Source of the DNA: a virus
Length of the DNA stretch: 35,368 bases
Virus record (IMG/VR): IMGVR_UViG_3300025101_000076
Coordinates: 1-35,368 of that record
Direction: 5' to 3' (one strand)
In this document: positions 9,401 to 16,622 of the stretch, piece by piece
How the letters are laid out: the number at the start of each line of letters is the position of its first letter
Numbering within the stretch: position 1 is the first letter of the stretch
Translations under genes and position numbers: made by a program
Notes under the pieces: generated by a model
Database searches by the model: none
Told to the model about the DNA's origin: nothing
Seen by the model: only the letters and a program-made list of their open reading frames with translations

Positions 9401-11890
9401 AACATCTAAATTTGAAAGTTTGTTATCTGATACTGGTTCTGGTTTAGAGGCATTACTATCTAATCCTTTTATAATATCATTTTTTTCTTTTATTAATAAA
9501 TCAAATCTATCTATATCTTTTTGTAAAGCATTTAATACATTTTTCTTTTCAGGCTCAGATAATTTAACATTATTATCTTCTTCGTACATTTTTATGTATT
9601 CTTGCTTTCCTTCTTCAGACTCTAAAAATTCTTGTTTGTAACCAGCCAATGCTTCCATAGCAGTAGGCAATATATGTGTTATGTGTAATGATTCTTCAGG
9701 TGTAATTTTGGCTAAATCATAGTCAACTATAATTCCATCATTATCTTTAATTGCTAATTTTTGAATTATTTTATATCCATCATTTAATATTTCATTAATG
9801 CCTTGCAATCCATCTACAGTTTCAACAGATTGTGTTGATTTATCCATATGTTGTTTTACATATGTAGTTTTTAAATTTATTCCTGTATTTTTTTGTATAT
9901 TTTGTACAGCTTGGCTTAAACTTGCTACTTCAGGGTCAACTTCTCTATTTTTTTTATCAGCAGCACTTTTAAATTTTTCTGCATCTTTTATATTTCTATT
10001 TAGTTCTTCAAAAAAACTATTGTCTTGTTTCCTTACTAATCCTGTTTTTCTAGAAGGAAATACTGCTTTTTTAATATAGGGAGGAGCTTGATATAACCCC
10101 GTATAAAATGCTGCAAGAGTTGTATGTTGTAATAAATTTTGAGCTGTTTTTGTAAGACTAAAATTTCCATTTTGGTCATAATAGTTTTTTCTAGCTTCGC
10201 TATCAAAAGCAAATTCAGATGCAGCAAATGAAAGGCCTGTTGTGCCCATTTGAGTTAATGGGTTTTTTGAAATGTTATTTAAAGCTTTAAAACCATATTG
10301 TTGCAAAACTGCATTAGATGGTGATAAAACTTTACCTTTATCTCCATACATAATTCCTTTTCCGTAAGGTTTATATGCTCTTTTATTTGTCCAAGCTCCA
10401 AATCTTCCAAGGGCTGAGTTTCCTATAGACATCATAAATCCAGTTTGCAAACCTCTTTTTGTGCCATGAAAAGCATCAACAGTTAAATCCCATGGATTAA
10501 TATCACCTGTACCATTTTCATATTTTCCAATTTTTAATCTTTGATTTCTTACTGAATCAAATATACTATGTGAAGTATTAAGCATAGACATTGTTGTCAT
10601 ATGAGGAATAGATTTTTCTAATAAAAATCTTGGAAGTTTTCTTGATGTAAAATCTGCAACTTTATATCCTAATGTAGTTTTTGGAAGTGATTTTGACACA
10701 TGTTTTGTAAGCCATTTAGGTATGTATCTACTTATAAAAGGAGAAATTTTTTGATAAAATGGCTGTCCGTATTTTGCTAAACCTGTATTTGTGCCAAACA
10801 ACCATTCAATGCCTTTTAGTTGTATTTTTCTAGTAGCTGTTTGTCCGAGCATCATTATAAGTTTTGTTCCAAAAATAGAAGTAGGGTCTATTAAAGATAT
10901 CATTGAAGCCCCTGTTGTTTCAAACCAATCAGGTTCATAATCTTCTGGAATATCGTATGCATCTTCTTTATAAAAACCAGCATAAATCATATTTGCAATA
11001 CCTTGATTTACTCCACTTTTAACCATATTCCTTTTGTCTTCAGACAGCCAAGCATTTTCTGTTAACAATTGAAAAGGGTTACCCAACATAGGAGCATCTC
11101 CAAGGGTATATCCTTTAATTGTAGCATTATAATTATCTTCTACAGTTAATAATCCCCATTTCTTTTTTAATCTATAACCTTCTTCGCTTTTTTCAAAAAT
11201 TTTTGAAGCTTCTTCTGTTACATTTACATCTTCATATCCAATTTTTCCTGCAGCTGCTCCTACTCCAGGAATAGTGTATGCTGATGTTGATTTAGATTTT
11301 ATTAGTTGTTCTTTTTCTTTGTTGTAACCTTCTAATTTTTTTCTTTGTTTTTCATTTGCAGCTGCTTCTTGTAAATCAAATCCAATAGGCCTAGCATCAA
11401 AATTTAAAAAATCTGCAAAACTTTTTTTACCGTAATCCATTGTTTCAATGCTATATGCATTATACATTTCATCTATTTCTTCTTTTGGAAGTTGGCTTAT
11501 GTAATTCCAAACAGGTCTGTCTAATGAATGAACTTGCCCTTTATATTCAAATCCTACTTTTGTTTCTTTTGGATTTTTTGATTCTTCTGTTTCAGCTATA
11601 TCTGGTTGAAATACAGCATTAACTATTTCATCTGATTCTTTAAATAATTTATCAAGCTCATCAAAAGATGTGTTAATATCGCCTGGATTTGGAGGATAGT
11701 CTGTAAGCTCGTTGATAGGTGTAGGGTCTACAAAATTGTAATCCCCATCATAGTCTTTTTTAAATTTTTCCCATACACTTTCTACTGAATCATCTTCTAG
11801 AAAATCATAAGGATTTTCTTCTAAATACATAGAATAAATTCCTAAATCTTGAAAATCATTATATGATAAAGTTTGTAATTCTTGAGTCAT
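3464..11890 (-). CDS. Giant multi-domain virion/ejection ('polyvalent') protein with embedded tyrosine recombinase domain
   Basis: A single open frame of 2808 residues, the last gene of the late block. Visible order: an acidic N-terminus (1-120); a region rich in amphipathic and hydrophobic helices (about 270-620); coiled coils (about 660-850); a tyrosine-recombinase-like domain (about 965-1295); a glycine hinge GGGTGGGGS (about 1322); a Lys-rich coiled coil; a hydrophobic segment AIIAGAVGAAAGIPFAGLSI (about 1395-1416); and a long helical C-terminal half. The stretch ITRANLSWITNSTRN (about 2033) followed by further hydrophobic helices resembles the 'large polyvalent protein associated domain' LPD38 found in giant phage proteins. 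More hydrophobic segments occur near 2320, 2350 and 2420. Gene position after the tail and fibre genes, and its size, suggest a protein packaged in the virion and ejected with DNA. No lysozyme motif was recognised. The start ATG has no clear ribosome site and follows the previous stop by six bases. Confidence 0.85.
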   Translation of the reverse strand: MTQELQTLSYNDFQDLGIYSMYLEENPYDFLEDDSVESVWEKFKKDYDGDYNFVDPTPINELTDYPPNPGDINTSFDELDKLFKESDEIVNAVFQPDIAETEESKNPKETKVGFEYKGQVHSLDRPVWNYISQLPKEEIDEMYNAYSIETMDYGKKSFADFLNFDARPIGFDLQEAAANEKQRKKLEGYNKEKEQLIKSKSTSAYTIPGVGAAAGKIGYEDVNVTEEASKIFEKSEEGYRLKKKWGLLTVEDNYNATIKGYTLGDAPMLGNPFQLLTENAWLSEDKRNMVKSGVNQGIANMIYAGFYKEDAYDIPEDYEPDWFETTGASMISLIDPTSIFGTKLIMMLGQTATRKIQLKGIEWLFGTNTGLAKYGQPFYQKISPFISRYIPKWLTKHVSKSLPKTTLGYKVADFTSRKLPRFLLEKSIPHMTTMSMLNTSHSIFDSVRNQRLKIGKYENGTGDINPWDLTVDAFHGTKRGLQTGFMMSIGNSALGRFGAWTNKRAYKPYGKGIMYGDKGKVLSPSNAVLQQYGFKALNNISKNPLTQMGTTGLSFAASEFAFDSEARKNYYDQNGNFSLTKTAQNLLQHTTLAAFYTGLYQAPPYIKKAVFPSRKTGLVRKQDNSFFEELNRNIKDAEKFKSAADKKNREVDPEVASLSQAVQNIQKNTGINLKTTYVKQHMDKSTQSVETVDGLQGINEILNDGYKIIQKLAIKDNDGIIVDYDLAKITPEESLHITHILPTAMEALAGYKQEFLESEEGKQEYIKMYEEDNNVKLSEPEKKNVLNALQKDIDRFDLLIKEKNDIIKGLDSNASKPEPVSDNKLSNLDVINKENKVSVVIAKNGQPVIDENGKIQSFNMDKEDAAKYKESGEIMYEKDVDYDAIIGSKPTKNQSVGQKGLELGQFRQIVREELEGQRERDKPVFSSRFTEEQLADPQNLGPTWKQDALKRINISDALKNFLNTSKNQITTPYDIQIIDRIVRNKKSLNATKTYLEPLNSLLTFAKNKTGKVSIAQISKQDVYDWRTSLINQRKAKGAAPSLNQHEITMLNSLIGLASDGYMLAPVTKAETKEFSREQLSKAYTTEKGQKSLPPNIYFLGEVRKIILDLSLSKIQNDERLGMAFKLSFIEGLVRDREINKLAVKHIIAPDPETGTKPYIDLITEVDDGGARKKPGSPRPLFLSTETYNTLKKIIKDNKLDRNDLLFPKDKFGSAKITKTLQENIPSDKRLTAKALRIAIKTFIERGKNVDGSDVLTGSEKQQYAIMAGHEPGEIEGVSTSQIRTRYTKKTNFLDIQKEQLEIVKKINKSLDEVIKNELKNKKGGGTGGGGSKTPAQKKLEIQLNKKQKTLQSKENNLSKMKEKGKDKTKSYAKTQDAITKIKNEIKVIAEKLKKFTPAIIAGAVGAAAGIPFAGLSIKDVSGDDNKIVKNVVNKTKNTDNISMEKPVYKKFVQSVRNVFNEFAKDMTPGEQTDFLKYLSLRAGIDKEIFSKKDIISVNASQEDLINFAESLSETAGSSKKETTKRYYKKLSKIEGAKNQLAAHNKPEKDFFKMALSMFSPEHPNWKNDIKNINQFDMTVEELSQLNAAISNEYGASVDPKFSYTYALANEQSTAKLFKTISAKTLKNYYRKSGFTQQVTAMVDNVVSDFNKIGAYKQAKSVKLLKEDLINHYVYEGMVKNELNRFENDAYKILSQGEYAGTGIRKAKGVTQLGRKKFNEIKDILSRALDVERFAWAEKHIKENPSDVEFARQFSAIEKLHYKVFDKNKKKQYGDKYISMYLREDTPESKLAERWYEFTNNIKNHIITSMKLNMTNEQYKRFAKKYGVDWIEDAFYFTRPITKEFGEHFDINQRNVQKRIQKEAAIIATEKAKEAYNTKTPTDAQISEFQSVADMEASISMLSSVSYTGGALINPKVLFDRKMYLGERVYIDSENKWVDVHEYAWAAIGPGYTGAASKLGANLAYFPYLINLKGLPPTRHNIPKLLLAIEKNGGAFGEMLINQISQRTLMPIGNNMRQFGGILKGATRVNTYITRANLSWITNSTRNLMFGWRQNAMQFGFTKQFIPALMSLSWAKRMDAKDWGILDMSLSKIQDEAVTLGYSYTDVAKWKNPMDKLLDFVFDRSRFSSTEEIVRTTAVLTSIIELPILFKDINTKPILNSHKRKIKNAEKRLKEFYELNNNEIEIFKAIGLGDAKLGWSGSIAGKDISEAMDKRFKGLENISYIKQDGAVKDISLLLPHERLKFQFDIDLLHQKLITMSHIKSHGTSDPLFGAYWMSQRVAKPFMMYKQFARQDFYNTARALKAAVREKSFDKIGGAIITTVVSGAGRTGDSNATFKILDRTYKYGGLLYLLSQLVSSADDPAEMDEGVLKKIASMLIRSNFGGDIADLAAMFTGHNRGAVDVMDIGFYVSTGALQIAEAAGLLFEAGKGTLKQVAEPDVTFYKSGYFGRKLRASIPPEKALEDAVKGIFSTYRGMTDLHNAYTKPYMNVKNQIRTYQKDFKKFYGDISAGSFPEHIKQSELAGVDYAFELMRVDENGNIKNPGDVTVFCDAIKDAYNVAIETRMRLYGDDFSKAKKSAMSSIVSKLKSLNPILNGRGIYIDEKQLDRVRKSSILEIAEKQMFNVNLKRMESKLSPAELNQWIKENKPVGMSERELFFKYMEEKALRQGYKKDEYTSVLVKGEKMYNAKVDAFLLHWDNYVKTNISPKAENYQEFQSLVPFIAKKLGPEVQEHLTFLENYNKNLKNMLMNKSEKELKGEIFNIYPGAGELLSKFKPTYFKPENWKGHWQGHWNRAMYDKIIEEHKKSK
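8006..8998 (-). other. Tyrosine recombinase (phage-integrase) domain within the giant protein
   Basis: Domain of the 2808-residue protein, residues about 965-1295. The first 110 residues read as a SAM-like core-binding domain (ATKTYLEPLNSLLTFAK, ISKQDVYDWRTSLINQ, then HEITMLNSLIGLASDGYM). The catalytic part follows the Phage_integrase pattern: FIEGLVRDREINKLAVKHI matches 'tGLRxsEllaLrw.Di' with the catalytic Arg near residue 1134; RKKPGSPRPLFLS matches the lysine beta-hairpin; LTAKALRIAIKTF matches 'LTPHDLRHTFA' with His replaced by Lys and Arg at 1236; IMAGHE gives the GH box (His 1269); and RTRYTKK gives the candidate nucleophile Tyr 1286. The His-to-Lys change in box II occurs in active members. 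The H-to-Y spacing of 17 is longer than usual. Confidence 0.85.
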
Positions 11891-11896
11891 TTTTTG

Positions 11897-13540
11897 TTAA
11901 TATCTAATATCTTCAAGGTTGATATCTTTAAGATTGATTATGCCTATGCTTTCTGCTATTTTTAAATCTTTTTCTGTTAATTTGCTAGCTTTTTCATATT
12001 TGTCAGCAAAAACTTTAAGTAAAAGGTCATCTGCATAAAGTTTAAATTTTTTTAAACTTCCAAATTCTTTTTTAATATCTTTGTTAGAATTTATCCAAAA
12101 ATTTTCTACTTTTTTCTCGAAATCTTTACTTGATGATGACCTTCTCAAAGTAAAATCTTTAATAGAATCAGATGGCTTTACTTCTTCTTTTACATCTTTT
12201 TCTACATCTTCTTCTAATACAAAATATTTATTAGAACTAGGAGAATAACCAACAGTAGCATTATTAAATACTTTATTTGTAAATTCAGAATCATCAGGTA
12301 CATTAAATTGATTTAAAGTTATTGGATTTTCAGGAGTATCTCCTATAGAACCTTGTTTTAATTTTTCATCTATTTTTTTTCTTAAATTTGATTTATCAAT
12401 TCCACCCCCAGATACATCAATTCCAGTTTGTCTTTTGTATTTGTTTTCAAAAAATCTTAACTTTTGATTTAATACTTTTACTTCGTTTCTTTTTCTTTGC
12501 ACAAATTGATTAGGGTCTAAATTTTGTATTTCTTCTTTTTCAGATTCTAAATAATTTATAAAATCTTGAGAATTTGTATCTGTTGCATCTAAACCATAAT
12601 ATTCATCTCCTGGCTCTGAAATTCTAACTAAATTTTGAAAAGTACTTAAATATTCTGCTTCAGCAGCTTCTAATACAGCAGTTTGACTGCTTCTGTAGTT
12701 GTCTTTTTCAGCATTAGTCATTGCCCTATATTGGCCTGTAGAAACATTTAAATCAAATCTGTCAATTAATGAAGTTTTAGTTTTAATTAAAGACTGTGTG
12801 TGCTTGTAATTATTGTATATTGTTTGTGCACTATATTTATTGTAATCTTTTAACCCCTCAACATCGCCTAAAGAAATTAAAGTAGCTTCATAATCATCAA
12901 TTATATTTCCACTTCTAAGTGCTATAATCGCTCCATCTTCAGAATCTCTTAATTCTTCTATTCTATTTATAATTTGAGATTGATTTCTTCCCGATTTATT
13001 ACTTGTATACATAAAATTATGAATTGGAAATGCTCTGTCTTCACCACCTTCTGTTTTATATTGTGTAGTTATGCTTGAAAAATCACTTGTAAATCTTTTT
13101 AAATTTACTAAATCTTCATTTGTCATATTTTCCCATGATATTTCTCCTGCATCCCATTGTGATAAATAACTATCTGCTTTTTCCATGTAACCTTTAAAAT
13201 TTCCTAATTCTATTTCTCTATTTCTAATTTTATTAATATTATTTTGAGCATCTATTTGACTATTGCTTATTGGAGAATTATATGTATCTGAATTAAATAC
13301 AATTTCTTTAGCAAAATTTAAATCATTATCATTTGTAATATTGTCAATTAATGTTGAATTAGCATCATTGGTTTTTGTATTTAAATTAGAGATTTTTGTT
13401 ATATCGCTAATTGACATGCCAGTTGAATCTTCAGTTGAATTTTCATAAGTACTTAAATATCCTATTGATTGAATTAACTTAGATAATGCATCTATTGATT
13501 GATTTGTTTCGTTTTTTTTTCTGGTATCAAATATACTCAT
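11897..13540 (-). CDS. Putative internal virion protein (547 aa)
   Basis: Starts MSIFDTRKKNETNQ. The sequence is rich in Asn, Ser, Asp and Lys, largely helical, with coiled-coil stretches at about 120-180 and 290-390 and a Lys-rich C-terminus (KKFKLYADDLLLKVFADKY). It has no signal peptide, membrane segment or catalytic motif that I recognise. It sits six bases before the giant gene and just after two other putative internal proteins, an arrangement like the internal-core or ejection protein cluster of podoviruses. The role is inferred from position and composition only. Confidence 0.7.
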   Translation of the reverse strand: MSIFDTRKKNETNQSIDALSKLIQSIGYLSTYENSTEDSTGMSISDITKISNLNTKTNDANSTLIDNITNDNDLNFAKEIVFNSDTYNSPISNSQIDAQNNINKIRNREIELGNFKGYMEKADSYLSQWDAGEISWENMTNEDLVNLKRFTSDFSSITTQYKTEGGEDRAFPIHNFMYTSNKSGRNQSQIINRIEELRDSEDGAIIALRSGNIIDDYEATLISLGDVEGLKDYNKYSAQTIYNNYKHTQSLIKTKTSLIDRFDLNVSTGQYRAMTNAEKDNYRSSQTAVLEAAEAEYLSTFQNLVRISEPGDEYYGLDATDTNSQDFINYLESEKEEIQNLDPNQFVQRKRNEVKVLNQKLRFFENKYKRQTGIDVSGGGIDKSNLRKKIDEKLKQGSIGDTPENPITLNQFNVPDDSEFTNKVFNNATVGYSPSSNKYFVLEEDVEKDVKEEVKPSDSIKDFTLRRSSSSKDFEKKVENFWINSNKDIKKEFGSLKKFKLYADDLLLKVFADKYEKASKLTEKDLKIAESIGIINLKDINLEDIRY

Positions 13541-13545
13541 ATATT

Positions 13546-14007
13546 TTAATATCCTTTAATAGCTTCTGCTGATTGTCTCCATGTATCTATTCCGCTTTGT
13601 ATTCCTGTTAATGCTTCAGTTTGCATTCCTCTTATATTTGAATACATATCGCCTAATCCTTTTCCATAAACATCTCTAGCTTGTTTTTCTTTTCTTCCTG
13701 ATGCAGCTGTTCCCGCAAAACCACCATAAGATTTAGAAACATCAACTCCTCCTAATGTACTTTTTAAATTAGATAATAAAGTGTCACCTTCTGCAGCCAT
13801 CATAGGAGCATATGTTTGGTATTGTGCTGATTCAAATAACCCAGGAGATAATGATTGAAACATTTCTGAAGGAACGTCTTGCTCTTGCAATCCATATGCA
13901 CTTGCAATTCCTTCAGATATTGCTTGAGGGTTTAATGATTGCAATCCTGACCAAGTTATTCCAGGAAATAATGATTGTAAACTGTCTATTATTGATTGTC
14001 TAAACAT
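13546..14007 (-). CDS. Putative internal virion protein (153 aa)
   Basis: I start it at ATG 14007 (MFRQSIIDSLQSLFPG) instead of an in-frame ATG at 14055. AAGGA stands about nine bases upstream, and the overlap with the previous gene shrinks to eight bases (ATGTTTAG). The protein is Ser/Gln/Gly-rich with repeated 'QSL' segments (DSLQSLFPG, SGLQSLNPQ, MFQSLSPG) and an Ala/Gly-rich middle (GGFAGTAASG). This composition is usual for small internal or tail-associated virion proteins. Function unknown. Confidence 0.7.
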   Translation of the reverse strand: MFRQSIIDSLQSLFPGITWSGLQSLNPQAISEGIASAYGLQEQDVPSEMFQSLSPGLFESAQYQTYAPMMAAEGDTLLSNLKSTLGGVDVSKSYGGFAGTAASGRKEKQARDVYGKGLGDMYSNIRGMQTEALTGIQSGIDTWRQSAEAIKGY

Positions 14008-14764
14008 ATTTTCTATATCCTTGAAAAGCAGGAAACTGAGACCTTCCTGCTTCATATTTTGGTTTTAAAACGTTTGATTGAGACGTGTTATATTTACCTT
14101 TTCCTTGCCAATCTTCAGCTAAAGGTCTAAGTAATTGCGGCAATGTTGAAGAAATTACTGCCATATCTCTTGCGTTAAATTTGTTGCCTTGCCCTGTGCC
14201 TAGGTCTTTTATAAATGCATCAAATTTAGGTAATCCCGCTTTTGATTTAGCTGCTTGTACAAAAGTTTGGTCACCATATCCTTTTTTAAATCCGCCTGCT
14301 GACATTGCTGCAGTTCCTCCTGCAATTAATGAATCTAATAAAACTTTACTTTGAGTAATTTGCTGTTCTTCTGCTCCACTTAAATAATTGTCTCCTGCTT
14401 CTGATAAAAATGTATCACCCCATCTTGACATGTTTAAATTAAGCAATCCTTTTGAAGCCTTTCTTTGCCTGTCTTTCATATACATATTTGTTGCTGTATT
14501 AACAAGAAATGCTGCTAATGGATTTCCAGATAACGTAGATACTAAATTAGCGAGTTTAAAAACATTTCCTAAAGGAGATTTGCCTTCAGCTAATGCTTTG
14601 TCGTATAGCTGTTGAGTTTCTCTTTGAAACTCTCTTTGCATTTTCTTTTTTTGTTTACCAATAGCTACTTTAGATTTTCTTTGTTTAGCCTGTGAAACTA
14701 ATAAATTTGATAATAAACTTTCCCTTGTTTTGGCACGTCCATATGCAGAAACACTTCTTGCCAT
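14000..14764 (-). CDS. Putative internal virion protein with basic N-terminus (254 aa)
   Basis: Starts MARSVSAYGRAKTRESLL behind a clear AAGGAG site. Residues 20-65 form a strongly basic helix (KQRKSKVAIGKQKKKMQREFQRE). A Gly/Ala-rich hydrophobic patch follows (NPLAAFLVNTATNMYM, about 82-97) and a second at 137-152 (LLDSLIAGGTAAMSAGG). Basic helices with short hydrophobic, membrane-seeking segments are typical of phage internal core and ejection proteins, and the gene starts the block that ends in the giant protein. The assignment rests on context and composition. Confidence 0.7.
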   Translation of the reverse strand: MARSVSAYGRAKTRESLLSNLLVSQAKQRKSKVAIGKQKKKMQREFQRETQQLYDKALAEGKSPLGNVFKLANLVSTLSGNPLAAFLVNTATNMYMKDRQRKASKGLLNLNMSRWGDTFLSEAGDNYLSGAEEQQITQSKVLLDSLIAGGTAAMSAGGFKKGYGDQTFVQAAKSKAGLPKFDAFIKDLGTGQGNKFNARDMAVISSTLPQLLRPLAEDWQGKGKYNTSQSNVLKPKYEAGRSQFPAFQGYRKYV

Positions 14765-14836
14765 TTAAAACTCCTTTTTGTTTGCTATTTGGCTCTTTAA
14801 TATAATAATAATTCTCTTTATATACAAATCTTCCAT
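14765..14836 (-). CDS. Possible 23-aa micro-ORF
   Basis: The gap between the fibre gene and the 254-residue gene is exactly filled by an ATG-to-TAA frame, MEDLYIKRIIIILKSQIANK followed by KEF. Its stop directly abuts the next ATG and its last codons carry that gene's AAGGAG site. It has no ribosome site of its own. The region is AT-rich (ttgtatataaagag, attattattatatt) and may instead be a promoter or leader. Existence uncertain. Confidence 0.22.
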   Translation of the reverse strand: MEDLYIKRIIIILKSQIANKKEF

Positions 14837-14840
14837 GTTG

Positions 14841-16622
14841 TTAATCAATATCCATTGTAACAGTTGAATGTATATTAAAATATGTTCCATCTGTCCCTAC
14901 TGTTTTTTTAACAGTTATAAACATAAAATCACCTTGATTGACTGATGTTGCATTAAAAGATGTTAATTCTTTATGTAAAAATCTTGATGCTGCACTAAAA
15001 TCAAATGTTATGTAGCCTAAATTGTCTATAGTCATATTTGTAGTGCTTGATAATTGTGAATCTAATACAGGTTTATTTGCAACCCACACACCTACCTCAA
15101 CATCACTATCTGCTGATGCTCCTGTTGATTCAACAGAAACCATAAATTTTGTAACATCACCTGTGTAAGGTATTCTTTTGCCTGCATACCTCAAAACTCT
15201 CCACATATCTTCTGCTGTTGTGTCATCATAATCATCAATATTAGTATTTAAACTACTTGTAACACCAAACTCATCATGATGCAGTGATACATAAAAAGTA
15301 TCATTAGAACTCAAGCTTGCAAAATAATAATACCAATCTAAATATGTTTTTGCTTTAGGTGCATTTAACGAACCATTGTTAGTTATAGCAACATCTTGAC
15401 CTGTGTCATCTGTAAAATATAAATTATTAGGGGTGTCGTTTTTAATCCATAGCTGACCGTATCCTGCAGCATCAGCACCTGCACTTGCAGTTTCTTTGAT
15501 TAAAAAACTACCATCAGGCTCAAACTTTAAATGTGCATCAGCTCCTGCTGCATCATAAGTAGTAATCTTTGTTACTCCATTTTGCTGAACTTCTATTTGG
15601 AATTTATCTACTCCTGGACTTCCTGCTTCATATATTGTAAAAAGATTTTCTGCTCCTCCTTCGGTTTTAAAAGTCATCATATTATGAGCATTATTTATTA
15701 CTGCCCACCCATCATCTTCTCCATCTTGATTTGCCATTTCCATAAGAAGTTTACCATCAGGTTGTAATGTTAAATGTGCATTTGCTCCTCCATCATCAGT
15801 TGTAGATATTGTTGAAGCTCCTGAAGCATCTGTTTGCAATTTAAGGTAATCACCATTATCTGCTAATGACTCAATTAATATATAAGGACTAGCTCCAGCT
15901 GCATAAGGAATTACATGTATTTTACCATTTGTAGCCTCACCGCCATGATTTGATGCAGTAAATTTTGTGTGACCATGAATAAAATTATCTGTGCCAGTAC
16001 CTGAACCTAAATTAACTTGAACATTGCCATATCCACTTCCTATGCCTGTTGCACTAAGAAAATTTGAAGGAACATCAGCATCTGAAAATTCATCTGTTAA
16101 TACTGAAAATGCCATTTTTGCAAGTTCATTATTAGAAGAAGCATCTAAAACTTGCGTGCTTATTTGTCCAGCAGTCATTATTTCTGGAGTTCCTTGGTCA
16201 TCATAAGCTTTAAATAATATTTTGCCTACATAATCATTGTCATCTATTGTAGTATCAGACCTTTCTTTTTGTAAAATTAATTCAGCGGCATTAGCATCAT
16301 CAGAAATTCTTCTTAATGTTAAACCTTCTTTTAAATTAAATGTTAAATTACTTGTAGGATTATTTAATTCGTCTTTTGTTAATGTAGTGTTTTTTATTTT
16401 TAATCTATCAACAGAAAGGTCTCTAATGGATGTTTTTTCCATCTTTTTTAAATCTTCTAGCTTATTAGACACAAACCATCTTCCATTAATTTTTGCACAT
16501 AAATAAAAACCTTTTCCTTTAATAGCAGATAATACAATATCACCATCGTTTCCAAATGAATTTGTAGGCAAAGAACTTAATACTTTTGTTCTTGACCCTT
16601 TTATATGTAATAATTTATCCAT
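14841..16622 (-). CDS. Tail fibre / receptor-binding-type structural protein
   Basis: 593 residues starting MDKLLHIKGSRTKVLSSLP; its ATG overlaps the previous stop (TAATG). The N-terminal 100 residues (FVSNKLEDLKK, SVDRLKIKNTTLTKDELNN) resemble the virion-attachment part of fibre-like proteins of aquatic phages. The middle is beta-rich with two copies of a cassette: AHLTLQPDGKLLME near residue 285 and AHLKFEPDGSFLIKE near 365. Next comes GQLWIKNDTPNNLYFTDDTG (about 390-410), a frequent fibre motif. The C-terminal 170 residues are a beta-rich putative binding head (YFASLSSNDTFYVSLHHDEF). It probably contacts the host surface and sits next to the tail protein it may attach to. No enzymatic motif was seen. 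Confidence 0.75.
   Translation of the reverse strand: MDKLLHIKGSRTKVLSSLPTNSFGNDGDIVLSAIKGKGFYLCAKINGRWFVSNKLEDLKKMEKTSIRDLSVDRLKIKNTTLTKDELNNPTSNLTFNLKEGLTLRRISDDANAAELILQKERSDTTIDDNDYVGKILFKAYDDQGTPEIMTAGQISTQVLDASSNNELAKMAFSVLTDEFSDADVPSNFLSATGIGSGYGNVQVNLGSGTGTDNFIHGHTKFTASNHGGEATNGKIHVIPYAAGASPYILIESLADNGDYLKLQTDASGASTISTTDDGGANAHLTLQPDGKLLMEMANQDGEDDGWAVINNAHNMMTFKTEGGAENLFTIYEAGSPGVDKFQIEVQQNGVTKITTYDAAGADAHLKFEPDGSFLIKETASAGADAAGYGQLWIKNDTPNNLYFTDDTGQDVAITNNGSLNAPKAKTYLDWYYYFASLSSNDTFYVSLHHDEFGVTSSLNTNIDDYDDTTAEDMWRVLRYAGKRIPYTGDVTKFMVSVESTGASADSDVEVGVWVANKPVLDSQLSSTTNMTIDNLGYITFDFSAASRFLHKELTSFNATSVNQGDFMFITVKKTVGTDGTYFNIHSTVTMDID

Noticed and set aside
5430-9641. Several long open frames on the plus strand opposite the giant gene
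   Set aside because: They are rich in Phe, Ser, Cys, Leu and Ile, as expected from the antisense of an AT-rich, Lys/Asn/Glu-rich gene, and lack ribosome sites. They are shadows.
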